From: Anoplolepis gracilipes | Lineage: Eukaryota > Arthropoda > Insecta > Hymenoptera > Formicidae | Assembly: GCF_047496725.1 (NCBI RefSeq) | Contig: NC_132974.1 | Span: 434,001 to 498,000 of the forward strand | DNA: 64,000 bases | Direction of reading: 5' to 3' | Shown: piece after piece, positions 29,661-43,312 of the stretch | Position numbering within the stretch: the first letter of the stretch is position 1 | Layout of the letters: each line of letters opens with the position of its first letter | Made by a program: the position numbers and the translations under genes | Notes under the pieces: model-generated | Told to the model about the DNA's origin: nothing | The model's input: the letters and a program-made list of their open reading frames with translations, nothing else | The model's database searches: none

Positions 29661-31721
29661 TTATAAAAGAATCACGCTATAATCAAGATTGATATTATTC
29701 CTCAATGTTTACTCTCCATCTTAATTTTGCAAATTATTATCGGTGCTCGAGACGGGAAATTACTAACGCGATGCAAGTTGTTGAAAGCACTTACAATCAA
29801 AGCTCAACAGCTCTAAGCGAGATATCAACTTGTTGACAACTCTAGTAGTAAACTCTAGTATAAACGTCATATGATGAGGGTTTATCACCAAGTAGCCGCC
29901 GAAAGAGCCGGATAGAAGCGACTATGGTTAAATGTAATTTCGACCCAACATACATGAATTACCCTAAATTTCAATACAAAAAGAGCAGCAACATTTCGCG
30001 CCAAAAATATTTTAATTTCTTTTTTCCTAAATATACAGATAAATGACACTTTATTACTTTCATTTTTTACACACAAAAAAATGATCTTTATTAAAACCCA
30101 CTTCAAACATTCGTTGCATCCAATTTTGAAAAAATATCCAGATAAAGAGAATTTCTTTTTAATTTTTTTAAATAAACTTTTTTATTAGACCTCATTTAAG
30201 TGTTAAGTGCTAGATTTGCAAAATTAGATTTTTGTAAAGTAGCTGTGATGCAAAAGATTTGAATTTTATCTCGCAGAAAATTAAGATATAAAGAAAACTA
30301 TTACATATACAGATAAATGGAACTTTATTACTTTCATGTTTACACACAAAAAAATAATCTTTATTAAAAACTATTTCAAATATTCGCTGCATCCAATTTT
30401 TTTTTTTTTTTGAAAAATATCAAACATATGCGAATCTGTCATTTGCCTGTCAGAATATTTCATTTTGTAAATATTTTTTAATTTATGCAGAGAGACGCAA
30501 AATGTGATCCTAGTTTTCACAACTCTTGCAACGATAAAAAATGCAAATATAGTTTATAAAATAAAACATAATATTTTCATCATTATTTATTTGCTGTCAA
30601 AGGTGAAAAAATATGTTTTGCAAACTCGATCCGGATCGATGTCGTGAACTACTTACGTTATGAGTGCATCAAATAAATAATATTTGAAATCCGAGTGTGA
30701 CAGTAATTGTATTTTTATAATACATTATTACACTCAAAAGCTATTTTAGGAGACAACAGTATACTTCGTAAATAGCGCAAGTATAGTCGCTATAAATAAT
30801 GTCATTATTTTTAACGGAAAATATTTGTCGTAAAGAAAAGTAATAATATTTCCGGAAAAGTCAAAAATAAAATTATATATTTCTTTCCTCTTTTTTTAAG
30901 GAAATTTTAATTTTTTTCTCTCTCTCGCATCTTTGATTGCTTTTCGTTGATTCTCGATTGAGTTCCGCTTTTGAGCGAAAATCAAAGTGCGACAAGTACT
31001 CGCCGACTTTACGGCCTATTGCAAAAATCTCTTTACCTATATTGATATTGATTTCCCCTCGAGGGAAAACATTCTCGCCCGAGAGGAGAAAAATGGTGCT
31101 TGCCAAGAATATTTCTTAGACATGAAGGGAGTTTAAGCGCCGCAGGTTTCACCGACAAGCTACCCAGAAAGCGAATCTATGGATTGCGAGCTTGTTGTCG
31201 TTCTCAAGAAACATTTGTCGAATCACCCGAGAGGTTTGAATATGATTGGTTCATATAATTCATAACAAAATACAGGAAGAAAGTCGCGTAACTTTCCTCA
31301 GCGTTTCTGCTGTTACTTTGTTTCGTTGCAATAAAAACAAGTGACCGGATACTTTGAAAAGCTCAGAATGTTTGATCGTAAACAATCGGATAAAGAAGAA
31401 CGACACAAGATCAAACTTTATCTTCTTTATCCTTTAAAAAAATTAAGACGCCATTTGGATTTACGTCACATTTTACAAAACTTTCGAGCATTTTATGATC
31501 CCGACTAATTTTATCGACATCAGATTATTCGAGTTCTGACGCAAATTCCGTTTACGATAAACGAAGTCGAGAGCTTTAATTTCGAGAACTCTGCGATAAA
31601 TCGTTTTATACAGGAAGTCGACATTGTCCCTAATTTGAAATGACAATCAGTATCAAAACGAGAATTATTAAAATTGTTCAATTTTCTTAAGCCAATAAAA
31701 AGAGAGAGAAAGAGATAAATG

Positions 31722-31757
<36 letters not shown>

Positions 31758-34700
31758 AAATAAAATCGGTGATGTGTAACCTCTTATGCACTTTTACTAT
31801 TATTATATATATTATATAATTCTGACAAAGGACATTTTTTTATATTACATCACAGGAGTCTATTACGAGAGACAAGCAAGTCTGGAAAGTTAAAGCGAAA
31901 TTTACGTCACGAGCTTTATTTGATCGGTTGCTACGTTAAAGGGAGCGTAAAAAGCTTCAGGATATTTCGGTGACGAAAGATTAAATAATCAGGAGGTGAA
32001 CGATCGAGTGAACTAAACTATTCGCGCGTGGAAAGGAAGAGGCCTATATCGATCGCCACCGAAGAAATGGCGGTGTCTGTCTCTCTTCTCGTGTGCCTGA
32101 CGTAATATCCCGTCGGAAAGGTCCCATTTACGATTTCCTGACAGCCGTCGACCTCGCGAGTGCCATTTCTTCTTTCTTCCTGTTTTCTTTTTCTCCTTTT
32201 TTCCCTCCAGCCCTCATCTACTAGAATTCTCGTCTGCGAATAATTTTATTATGCTAATAATAATAATAATTTCGTATTCGAGCGAGATATCCCAAAGCTG
32301 ACTGTGCATATAATTGCACTGTATGCATATAATATTTGATATAATATAATTGAGGCACGACCATGTGGCGTATCGTATTTTCATTAAATTAATAATAATT
32401 TAATTAACACTAAATTAAGATTTAAACTCGATCGTATTTCAAGAGAAACAGGGAAAATCACTCAACAAATATGCGACAGTGACAATAGAAATTATGGGCA
32501 TGTGGTCACGTCCAATTTGTCAATTTGTTTATTTATGCATTATTAATCGAGAAAGAGAGAGAGAGAGAGATAGATAGAGAGAGAAGATAGACAGAGAGGA
32601 AGAAAGGGAGAGCGAATTTAATCGCTCACAAAAACGAGCAATAAACGTTTATCCACTCTCTCTCTCTGACCCTGTAATATTATATCGACGAAATGAATCG
32701 CTCGAGGCGCAGCTTTGATAATAAATTGTTCGAAGGTAAAACGCTATAGTTCATGTGCAACATAAAGGAAAGTCGTCCATTTCAATACATGAAAACATAT
32801 TAAAGGAAGATTCGAATAAAAGAGACTCTCTCAGAAGTCTCAAGAGATTTAATAAATATTTGTTTTATAATCGTATCGAAAATTTTTGTTACAATTTCGC
32901 TCAAAATTTATCAAGAAATTCATTAATAGTAAAATAGCAAAAAAAAAAAAAAAAAATTATGTGTTTTTGTGTAAAAATTTTTTTACTTTCATTAAATGAA
33001 ATTTACAAAACAATTTTTTTTTTTTTTTTTTTAGAACGGAATTGAAATGGAAACTGAAGTCAGCCATCAACTATCATATACAGAGTGTCTCAAAATATCC
33101 TTCTCTAATCAATTTGGAAATGATTTTTTTTTTCAAAAAAATATTAAGGCATTAATAATTTTTTAAGTTTTACTTTAAATTTTTTTAAGCACAAACAATT
33201 GAAATAGAAGGGCTTTTTAAAATTGTGCAGGGGTTGAAAGATTCACAAAAATTCTTCAGTCAATTTCAGATAAATTTTATTCCAATCAAATTATAATTTG
33301 AGGCTTACTTTGCGATAAAAAAAAATAGAAATGTGCAAAAAATAATTTATTAAAATAATAACGTAATTTATTAAATTAATAAAAGATTTTCCTCGGTATT
33401 TATATTTCTTCGGGAATCTTATATTTCTCATTTTTTGTACAACTTTCTTTGTGCATAAAATTTGCATTAACATAAAATTTACTTTGTGTTCTGCAAAATC
33501 CATAGCGCTGATCGATGAACAAAGATTGCACTCATTAGCTCGAGATTAATCAATTCGGAAGATTTTATCCGCTCGCTACTACTGTTACGCAAGGTGTTTA
33601 ATTTTCGTCTGGATCAACTCGCGGAAACACATGGGAACTCGATAAACACATCATGCTACGGCGTCGATGTTTAACGATGTAACATCAACGGATGTTTCCG
33701 CGGAAACGTAAAAAGGTAAAGTTATCCACGAGGCGTAAACTTAGAACGTAGTTCGTTCATTTGCGAAGAAATATAGAGTATATAGAGTCGGCAACTTGCA
33801 CTTGTGCGAAAATTTCACTTCGTGGAAAACTTGGCGATCATTAATTCACAGCCGAGTCCATAGTCAAGCGTTCAACTACAGCCCACCCTCCCGTCGCTGG
33901 TTAAAGATAGTTCATCGTCGACATAATGGTATTGCCGATTACAAGCGCGAGAATGCGATAATTATTGGATAAGAGCCTACTAGCAGAGAATACCAGCGAG
34001 AATTATATGAGCGGAAAATTATGGAGCAGTTAAAAGTATCGTCCGACAATGTGACACTTTATAACGAGACGCCATAACTCTTGACCATAGTGTATAATTA
34101 TAATATTTAAATTTAATAAAAATTGTAAATGTGATCTTGTATCAAATTTTAAATAGTTTTTTTAAGGAAATATAATTTTCTCTTTTTACACAACTCAAGA
34201 TAATAGATTTTACTTGAATACATCATGAGATGTATGATGTCCAATGAGATGTAACTCATGATAAATGTAACTAGTCAGACAATGGGACTTGATAAAATGA
34301 GACCCTAGTTCAATTCTCCGTATTTACGTATTACGTGGCTATAATACGTGAAAAGATTATCTACAAGTTGAGACAAATGTACCGGCGAAGGAATTATCCC
34401 TTTCCCAGAAGTAAACGTTAAGCGCAACTACGGTCTGACAAGTAGTATAAGTATAAAGTAGGTCAGACGACGTTCGCCGCGTATGCTTGTAAAAGCGACA
34501 GATTAAAATATTATTCTCCTAAGCTAAAACGCGACTGGAAACATATTAATGAAAAAAGATACACAACGCGCGAGAAAATAAGTAAACTTTAATTTTTAAT
34601 TTTATCTAAATTACATCGTATAAAATGCAATCGCGCTCACAATATTATAAATATATAATAAATAAAGATAATTTATATTAGAAAAAAATTCTTATGCAGA

Positions 34701-34949
34701 ATGTCTATTCTCTCTCAAAACTTGTAAAAAAGTTATTTGAAAATCCTCTGATTTTTTTTGTTGACATTCCAGGTAAAAAGAATATTTTTAAACATTTTTT
34801 TTTTTAATTCAACTTTCTAAAATACGTACATATAAATAAAAATAATATAGAAATACATTAAATATATTATATATAAATTAAAATATATTTCTTCTTTTAT
34901 ACATCGCTCATGTGAACTCAATATATAATATCTAATAATAATTATAATA
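29661..34949. other. Intron or intergenic DNA with scattered repeats
   Basis: A segment at 30037-30128 recurs at 30308-30400 (CTTTATTACTTTCAT, then TTGCATCCAATTTT-like text). 30140-30306 recurs at 36545-36735. (TA)n lies at about 31726-31755, a GA-rich tract at 32550-32610, and a fragment with a CAGAGTGTCTCAAAA end at 33080. No exon-like frame is recognised. Confidence 0.45.
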
Positions 34950-35864
34950 TAGGAGAACGTGGGATAGAACGGCACCGCGGGGTACAATGGTATGCAGAGT
35001 CGATATCTTTTTACAGAGATGCTACCATGTCATGAAATATGTTGCAATTATTGCTATCAGGTGTCTCTTTCTGTGTGCTGTTATCAATGATCGCAATATT
35101 TTTAGTTGAAAGTTGTTATAAATTATTTAATGCACTTGCTGTGCTCTTCGCGACTGAGTTGTAATTATTCGATATATTTACATAAAGTAAACAATAATAA
35201 AATTCTATTTTTTATTACCATAAATACATTTATCTTTTAAAATGATCTTTTCTTATTAATCTCATACTGTGTCTATGTAAATATTGATTAATTATAATTT
35301 TTTATATGATCCAAAGTAAATAAATACGTTTTGGGGCTTAATGAAATATTAGCCCACGAAATGTTGTACTTTTTATTTTTATACTAAAGAAAAAAAGAAA
35401 GTATACATAGATGCTGTCTTTCAAAATTAATACCAAAAATTATTACATTAAAGGATATTTTTCCATGTTTTAAAGAGAAAAATATTTATTATAACAAGAG
35501 AATTGTTTTTATTTATTAATTTATAGTTATCATTTAAAAATACAAATCTATATTCTTATGTTCTATATATCATATTATAATATACAACTTTTAAGAAGTT
35601 TTAGACATCAATGTTAATGGAATAAACAAATTTTGGAGATAGTCCATTAAACCCGGCGTGAAAAGCATATCTCGAAAATCTAGGCTTTTACTAAATCAAT
35701 AATCTCATTTATTTAAACTATTATTTTATAATAAACTTGTGTTTTTTTTTATGGTGGATATTTGAAAGAATATTTTTAGTAAAAAAAAGATGGATTTATT
35801 TTTTTTTAATATGTTGAAAACTTGCTCAATGCTTACGTTGGCCGTTCTACTCCACGTTCCCCTA
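34950..35864 (+). mobile_element. TA-flanked 0.91 kb TIR element, copy a
   Basis: The left TIR GGAGAACGTGGGATAGAACG and right TIR CGTTCTACTCCACGTTCCCC are inverted, with TA on both sides. The same sequence occurs in opposite orientation at 38762-39670. No transposase is visible. Confidence 0.8.
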
Positions 35865-36736
35865 CCAAAAATCGAGAAATATATACTTTAGTTTGTTATG
35901 TTTTATCAAACTCTTCAAGCTTGACGTAACTCGAGCAATTTCGGAAACGAAAAGATATTAAAAGACTTTTCGACCTCGCGATCTTTGATACGTCGCATCG
36001 ACCTACAATGTCACTCGCATCCCGATATAAAATCGCGAGTGTCAGCTTTCTTCATATCCTCTTCTCGGAACTTGCTTGCGCCTGTCAACTCAGCGAAATG
36101 TCATTAGTATACGTCTTTAAGCGGTTTGATGACTAATCGCGCAGTTCGTGGATCGCGTGAAATCTCAGCGTGAGTTACTCCGAGTTTAACCCAATTCCGA
36201 GTGACCTCGGGAAAAGAACTGCGAGACTGAACACGGATGACGAAGACGAAATAGAGAGCAACTGAGGAGGTGGAACCTTCATAAATAACACGGCACAAGT
36301 CACGTTGAATAAAAATCGAAGCCGCGAAAGTTCCTTTCATCACTAATGTTGCGCGATATCCAGCAAAGTAATCCTGCCGACGAAAAATGAGAAAACTTTC
36401 CTAATGTTTCTGATTAAAAATTTATGAAGTGGCTTAGATTATAACAAAAGAACTTTGTGCAAGATTATATCTTGTACAAGATGTCTACTAAAAGCTTGTA
36501 AAAAAATTCATTGAACATTTTGCCTGATTTTCCAGGTTTTTATTCAAAATTCCAGATAAAGAGAATTTCTTTTTAATCTTTTTGGATGTAACTTTCTTAT
36601 AAATAAATTTTTTTATTAGACCTCATTTAAGTGTTAAGTGGTAGATTTAGAAAATTAGATTTTTGTACAGTAGCTGTGATGCAAAAGATTTGAATTTTAT
36701 CTCGTAGAAAATTAAGATATAAAGAAAACTATTACA
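35865..36736. other. Spacer between repeat elements
   Basis: A moderate-GC patch at 35940-36400 lacks a recognisable exon. 36475-36735 is a fragment of the GTCTACT-type repeat, and its right part matches 30140-30306 closely. Confidence 0.45.
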
Positions 36737-37120
36737 TATACAGGGTGCGCTAAAACCACCGTATAACCTTTTAAGGATGAATTCTCTGGCCAATTTGGAG
36801 ACAATTTTTCCTCAACGAAAATGTCGAGGGAAATCATCATTTTTTTGCAAGCTTCCAATTTTTGCCATTATATATCTTTGTAATTAACCGTAAACCTTAA
36901 ATTAAAATTTTTTTAATTTAAAATTCTACCTGAAATTAACCGAAAAATATAATCATCTTAATCTTTTAACTCCACAAAGTTTAATTTGCGAAAATTCTTT
37001 CCTCTCAATCTCTTATAACTCGAAAATTATTGATCAACATTTTCGCTAAAAGAAAAATCGTCTCCAATTTGGCCCCGTTTTTAAAAGATTATAATGTAGT
37101 TTTAGAACAATCCTATACAA
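36737..37120. mobile_element. Mariner-type foldback MITE, degenerate right end
   Basis: It starts with ACAGGGTGCGCTAAAACCA. CCAATTTGGAGACAATTTTT at the left recurs inverted as AAAAATCGTCTCCAATTTGG at the right. The final terminus has decayed. Confidence 0.55.
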
Positions 37121-37312
37121 CAATTCAATTATTCATCTAATTATAATGTATTCTTTTACCTCAATTTATTATTTAAGAAAAATTTATATAATTTATATAA
37201 TTATATATTTTACATATTATATCAGCATTTAATATCAATACTAATTTATTTATGCGCAATATATTTCTACTTAAATTGTTATTAGGATATTCAATAAGTC
37301 AAATCATTAAAC

Positions 37313-37810
37313 AAGATGTTCATTCAAAAAAATTTTCTGATTTTCAAGGTATTTAGTTCAAAACTCAAGATAAAACATATATTTTAATGATTTTTTAATG
37401 CAAATTCCAAAATAAATTTCTTCATATTTTTAATGCTTTTAATTGCAAAGGAAAAACACAAAATTAATTAAATTAAGTTTTCAGTGATAGATTTGCAAAT
37501 TTATCGAAAAAAATCTGAATAGTTTTCGTGAGAAAAATATTTTTCACTTGCATAACATTTTCATTTTTTTTCATAAAAATATAATAAATAATATACATAT
37601 AATGATGCATATTTAATATTTTAAGACATTAAATATATAAGCAAAGATAGATATATATTTTAGTAATATATTTTAAACGCAAAAAAACCATTTACTTCGA
37701 CTACTTACAAAAGAATAAATTATCGAAAAAGAATTTTTTTTTTAATTCCCAGAATCCTACATAATTTTATAAGAGTTCTCTAATTTTTCCAGGTAAAAAC
37801 TTATTATTCA
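37313..37810. repeat. Degenerate GTCTACT-type element fragment
   Basis: The order of motifs (TTCTGATTTTCAAGGTATTT, then TCTAATTTTTCCAGGTAAAA) follows the element at 4617-5096 and its relatives. The ends are not clear. Confidence 0.4.
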
Positions 37811-38162
37811 ACTTTTTCACGGCAAAATTCGATTGAAAATAATTTTCCCCCGTAAATCTTAATTTGCGAGTTAATTATTTCGAGATAATTATATCAAATT
37901 AAAATTATGTTAAAATAAAGTCCGATTAAGATTGATTGAAGGAAATAAGTTCTCGTTACCCACTTATATACTTCTAAAGCTTGCTTCGCGAAAATTGTAC
38001 AACCTACAGCATTCTTGGCATTCATTCTTCATTAATTTCATCATACGACGTATAGCGATTGAATAAATCAGCCATTACGGGAGCTTATAAAAGCAAAAGA
38101 CTGCAACTTTGTCGATATAGTGTAAACTTTCTGCGTTCGCTGAAATTTATTATTAACCGCAC

Positions 38163-38165
<3 letters not shown>

Positions 38166-38218
<53 letters not shown>
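38166..38218. repeat. (TA)n microsatellite
   Basis: About 26 uninterrupted TA units. Confidence 0.95.
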
Positions 38219-38220
<2 letters not shown>

Positions 38221-38761
38221 ACGAGAGACCTACCACGGATATTAATTAATTAATGCGTTATCGGCGTTGATCGACGCTTTCGCGTCATTAATTAAGCTCT
38301 TCGACAGCAATTGCGCCGATCGTGTCTCAATACAGATTCCTTCGCGATACCAGTCAGTTGTGTCTCCCCTCACCACCCTCCCCCTCCCTTCAATATGTCT
38401 CGCGATTTCGCACGTTTATTAGGTGCATTACGAAACTCAATTAAACACGATCGATTGAGTCGAAGGCGATTGTAGCGAGCGCGTTATCGCGTCAACTTTT
38501 CGATCGCGCTAGCGTTCAATTACGAATCCCGAGAAACCAAAGCAATTATTCGTACCAGAGAATAAACTCCACATACGCTAATTTAATCAATATTTGCGTC
38601 AGTTAAATTAGAACCCACCTGCGAATTCCAGGGAAATTCCTCCATCTTTGTTTCAGAAAAATATGGCTCTATCTTTCGCACAATTAATAATTTAGTATCC
38701 TTCTCATACGAGGTACACAATTTATTATTTTCTTATAAATACGGTACATTTCAATAGATCG
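38219..38761. other. Moderate-GC spacer, no gene proven
   Basis: The stretch between the TA repeat and the second 0.91 kb element. It contains a nine-codon ATG-to-donor candidate on the minus strand at 38645-38619, discussed as a finding. No other exon-like signal is seen. Confidence 0.4.
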
Positions 38762-39670
38762 TAGGGGAACGTGAGGTAGAACGGCCAACGTAAGCATTGA
38801 GCAAGTTTCCAACATATTAAAAAAAAATAAATCCATCTTTTTTTTACTAAAAATATTCTTTCGAATATCCACCATAAAAAAAACACAAGTTTATTATAAA
38901 ATAATAGTTTAAATAAATGAGATTATTGATTTAGTAAAAGCCTAGATTTTCGAGATATGCTTTTCACGCCGGGTATAATGGACTACCTCCAAAACTTGTT
39001 TATTCCATTAACATTGATGTCTAAAACTTCTTAAAAGTTGTATATTATAATATGATATATAGAACATAAGAATATAGATTTGTATTTTTAAATGATGACT
39101 ATAAATTAATAAATAAAAACAATTCTCTTGTTATAATAAATATTTTTCTCTTTAAAACATGGAAAAATATCCTTTAATAATTTTTGGTATTAATTTTGAA
39201 AGACAGCATCTATGTATACTTTCTTTTTTTCTTTAGTATAAAAATAAAAAGTACAACATTTCGTGGGTTAATATTTCATTAAGCCCCAAAACGTATTTAT
39301 TTACTTTGGATCATATAAAAAATTATAATTAATCAATATTTACATAGACACAGTATGAAATTAATAAGAAAAGATCATTTTAAAAGATAAATGTATTTAC
39401 GGTAGTAAAAAATAGAATTTTATCATTGTTTACTTTATGTAAATATATCGAAGAATTACAACTCAGTCGCGGAGAGCACAGTAAGTACATTAAATAATTT
39501 ATAACAACTTTCAACTAAAAATATTGAGACCACTGATAACAGCACGCAGAAAGAGACACCTGATAGCAATAATTGCAACATATTTCATGACATGATAGCA
39601 TCTCTGTGAACAGATATCGACTCTGCATACCATTGTACCCCGCGGTGCCGTTCTACCCCACGTTCCCCTA
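38762..39670 (-). mobile_element. TA-flanked 0.91 kb TIR element, copy b (inverted)
   Basis: Ends are TAGGGGAACGTGAGGTAGAA and TTCTACCCCACGTTCCCCTA. The interior is the reverse complement of copy a, including matching words such as AAAGCATATCTCGAAAATCT. The two copies form a large inverted repeat with a 2.9 kb spacer. Confidence 0.85.
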
Positions 39671-40425
39671 CGTATCGAAGGGAAGAATAATTTTCAGATG
39701 TACATCGTACTTTAATGAGAAAATTAATTAATTAATGCAAGCCTTAAATTAATAATTGAGAGGATTTTCGCGGTGTATCTAAAGTGTACAGTTAATCAAG
39801 TTTGTAATTAGCGTATAAATTATTATTCTCTTAAACGTCATCCCACGAGAATATTTCTCACCTCTCAACTCGACCGTGGATTTATTCCAGACGGTAAATG
39901 TGTGTATCTCTCTCTCTCTCTCTCTCTCTCTCCTTGAACGCGTTTTATCATTGTCCGCGGCTGAATAGACGAGTCCTCGAAGGAGAAGCTGCAACGTTAA
40001 TTAATGGTATCGGCGATCCATTAAGCGCGACCAAAACTCGATTACACTGCGTTTCCAGACGAAACTTGCGGCCCAACCTGCCGGCTCCTCGCTTGCTTTG
40101 TTCCTCGACATGTTGCGATTACGCTTTACATTCCTCTCTCTCTCTCTTAATTTTTTGAAGAATATAATGCCATTATTAAAGAAATAAGGGTGTATCAATT
40201 TTTTACTGAATGTAAAATTCAGATAAGCAAATACCATTGTGGAACTTGGCGTTAATGTATGCGTATAATTCCACAAATTATCGGACAACCGCGCAGAATC
40301 GCAAAAGCACATTCATTGTCAAATGTGCGTACTGAGTGGATAGATTATTTATCGTGAAAGCGCGATGGCGAATCGAGATGAAATATTAAAGTACATTTTT
40401 GGTTTATTTGAAATATTAAAAAATA
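39671..40425. other. Spacer with (CT)n tract, no gene recognised
   Basis: It holds (CT)n at 39906-39932 and a short CT run at 40133-40147. The frames spanning them are repeat-driven and not gene-like. Confidence 0.5.
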
Positions 40426-41554
40426 CACTACGCAAAAAAAATTAAAGAACCACTTTCTTTGATATAAAAGAAGGCCAATTTTCAAGTAGTTGCAATTTCC
40501 TTAGAAATAATGGGAATAAGATCATTCTTTTATAGATAAAAGAAAGTTTCAAAGCTTGAAGTTTCTAGTTTTAGAATCTTTAAATGAATTTCAATTCTTT
40601 CTATTCGTTACAAAATTACATTGTAAGAAAGCGACGTCTGTCGATTGAACAAATTTTTCAAAAGTTTGTCCAAGAATATCGAATTAAAAAAAAATCCTAG
40701 CATAATTTCATTAATTATATGTTAAAAGGCAGAGTTTTAGCTTTAATTTCTTTTTTTAACGAATATTCTATTTATTCTTTTTTTGTCGAGATATTCATTA
40801 TTAAAGCAAAATCGAGCTATTGTCTTTAAACGCTTATGAAAAAATAATCGTACAATAATCATTAAAAAAGCAATTTAAAGAGAATAGTTAACACTTTAAA
40901 ATGCTCCTATCATTTTTTCAATCATTATTCATTTTTAAAGCGTAATTTAATTGTTGCTTAAAAATCAAGTAAAAATTGCACTTTTATCTTTTTTTATTTA
41001 AATCAATCGAAAGTTAACGAAAAAACGCTAAAATTTTCATGAACCCTACAACATTTACAAGTCAAAAACATTCCAGTTACTCGTAAAAGGCTGGAATGTT
41101 AAGTTTTTCTTCTGTACATTTCAAAAACTTAAATTATTATATGATCATTTTTTCACTAATTATAAGCGTTCAAAGTCAATAGATCGATTTTGCTTTAATA
41201 ATGAATATCTCGGCGAAAAAATCATACAACATTCGTTAGAAAAAGAAATTAAAGCTAAAACTCTGCTCTTTAACACTCAATTAATGAAATCGTGTTAGGA
41301 TTTTGTTTTAATTCGATATTCTCTCTTGGACAAACTTTTGAATTTGTTCAATCGACGGACGTCGCTTTCTTACAATGTAATTTTGTAACGAATAGAAAGA
41401 ATTGAAATTCATTTAAAGATTCTAAAACTAGAATCTTCAAGCTTTGAAACGCTTTTTATTGATCTTATTCCGATTATTTTTAAGAAAGTTGCAACTACTT
41501 GAAAATTGGCCTTTTTTTATATAAAAGAAAAAGGCCCTTTAATTTTTTTGCGTA
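40426..41554. mobile_element. Tc1/mariner-like non-autonomous element, long copy
   Basis: It begins after TA with CACTACGCAAAAAAAATTAA and ends with TTTAATTTTTTTGCG followed by TA. Arms of about 280 bp are inverted copies, and the middle is about 550 bp. It is longer than the 19882 copy and encodes nothing recognisable. Confidence 0.8.
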
Positions 41555-41559
41555 TAAAA

Positions 41560-41950
41560 AAACCTCGTAAAGCGAAAAATTCTGAATTTTGATGAAACAC
41601 ACATGTGAAGAGAGGACGGTAAATAAATAAATTTAAAAATTTTCTGTTTCTGCGCAAAAACGATTTTAAAAAATAAAACCTTTCAGAGTAGGTTTTTATT
41701 TTTCCAATATATCCCGAAAATTATCCGAAATATTAAAAAATATTTTATACAAAAGTTTCACAGTATAAAAACACCTTTATTCAAGCATATTAATAATATT
41801 GTAAAAAAATTAATTTTTGAAAAATTAATAGAGTTCACCCTTTCAAATTTATTTTAGCCAACTGAAAATTTCTAAATTCATCTATTTATCTCGCTTTCCT
41901 TTACATACGTGTAAAGTTTCATGAAAGTCAGAATTTTATAACTCCCTCTT
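41560..41950. repeat. Diverged foldback repeat abutting the Tc1-like element
   Basis: The left part has CTGAATTTTGATGAAAC and the right part the inverted GTTTCATGAAAGTCAG. The layout matches 18653-19130. Confidence 0.5.
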
Positions 41951-43312
41951 GTTTAGTATACATTACATATACATCAAAAATTATATTTACAAAATATTCA
42001 TACATATTTTCCAAACTTGACTTCGCACTTGACATTTCAAAAAAAAAGAAAAAAAAAAAAAAAAAGTCACACAATATTATTCTGGGAATTACACTTGTAA
42101 ATTTGTTAGATGGCAGTTTTTGGGGTTGAGAAAAAAAAACTAGTCGTTCAACGCTGGGTTAACCACGCGGGAGAAAACTCGATTATATTCCGTTAGACAC
42201 AACGAGATTTTCCGATTCTGTACATCACGGTGCTCGCTCAACCTCCTGGAACGCGAGTCACATATGTGCGGATATCGTGTCAAAGCATTTTCGTGTCACC
42301 TATATATTCCACCGAGCACTTGGGCGCCGGCGCTTTGGTGGTGTCCCCGTAGGAATTTCGTAAAGAACGTCATAACCACAATCAGCATTGGTTATTCTCC
42401 ACGTGGGCCACGACTCACGGGAAATAACGTTTGTCCTTCGTCATTCGCCGCGATAATTTGTTTTGTTTCACGATAGGGGATCAAAAACACCATCATCAGC
42501 GCGGCCGACGAGGGGGACGAGACCCCGCGTAAAAGGGTCTCCGACTCTCCTTTCATGTCGCACGAGCAACAAATTAGTCTAAGGGAAAAACGAGGTCAAA
42601 ACCGTGTCACACGGCTTTCCTCATTAGCGTATAAATAACGAACGTTGGGAAAACGTTGATTTCGTGGAAAAAATTCTCTCCGTCCCGTGCAAAACTATTT
42701 TTATTTAAAAAAAAAACTTCAAATCAACTTGCCGTGTAATAAATATTTATTTGATGGAAAATAAACGTATATGCTTATGTTATTTCGAGGGAGATATAGT
42801 TTCAGTTCAGAAATATATATTTCGCAATGACAGGAAAGCTCGATGCATCCGCCTTCGAAAGGTGAAGATGCAAGGTCAAGCGCAATTACGATTTAACGCT
42901 GCTGTTTATCGAGCAGCCCGACAAGTTTTGCTCATTAGAATCTGTTTTCTTGTTCGTCTGTGCAATTAGAGAGACGCGCAAGATCACCTAGTTTCTTGTG
43001 TATAATTATTAAGACGTCTCGTGATCGTCCCTTGACGAGATCTTCATCCAACTGCGAATATACGCGTTTATTCGTTTCACTTGTGTAACTCGTGCAGAAG
43101 CTTATTAGCATAATTATAACAAACTCGAGTATAATGTGTGTCGATTTTCATAATTTATCATGATTGTTTAATACACAGAATAGTCAATAAAATATTAACT
43201 ATTCTGAATTTAGGGTTTACTTTTATCAAGTATAAACTTTTATATTTAATATATAAATTTATATTTAATATTAAAAAATGGAAAGCAATAACAACATATT
43301 AATTAGAAAAGT
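41951..43312. other. Intron or intergenic DNA, no gene recognised
   Basis: It contains an A-rich run at about 42040-42066. A GC-richer patch at 42130-42660 with open frames (70-72 codons) is not recognisable. Confidence 0.45.

Noticed and set aside
34317..34345. Possible tRNA TΨC-like TTCAATTC text
   Set aside because: No cloverleaf stems could be paired around it.
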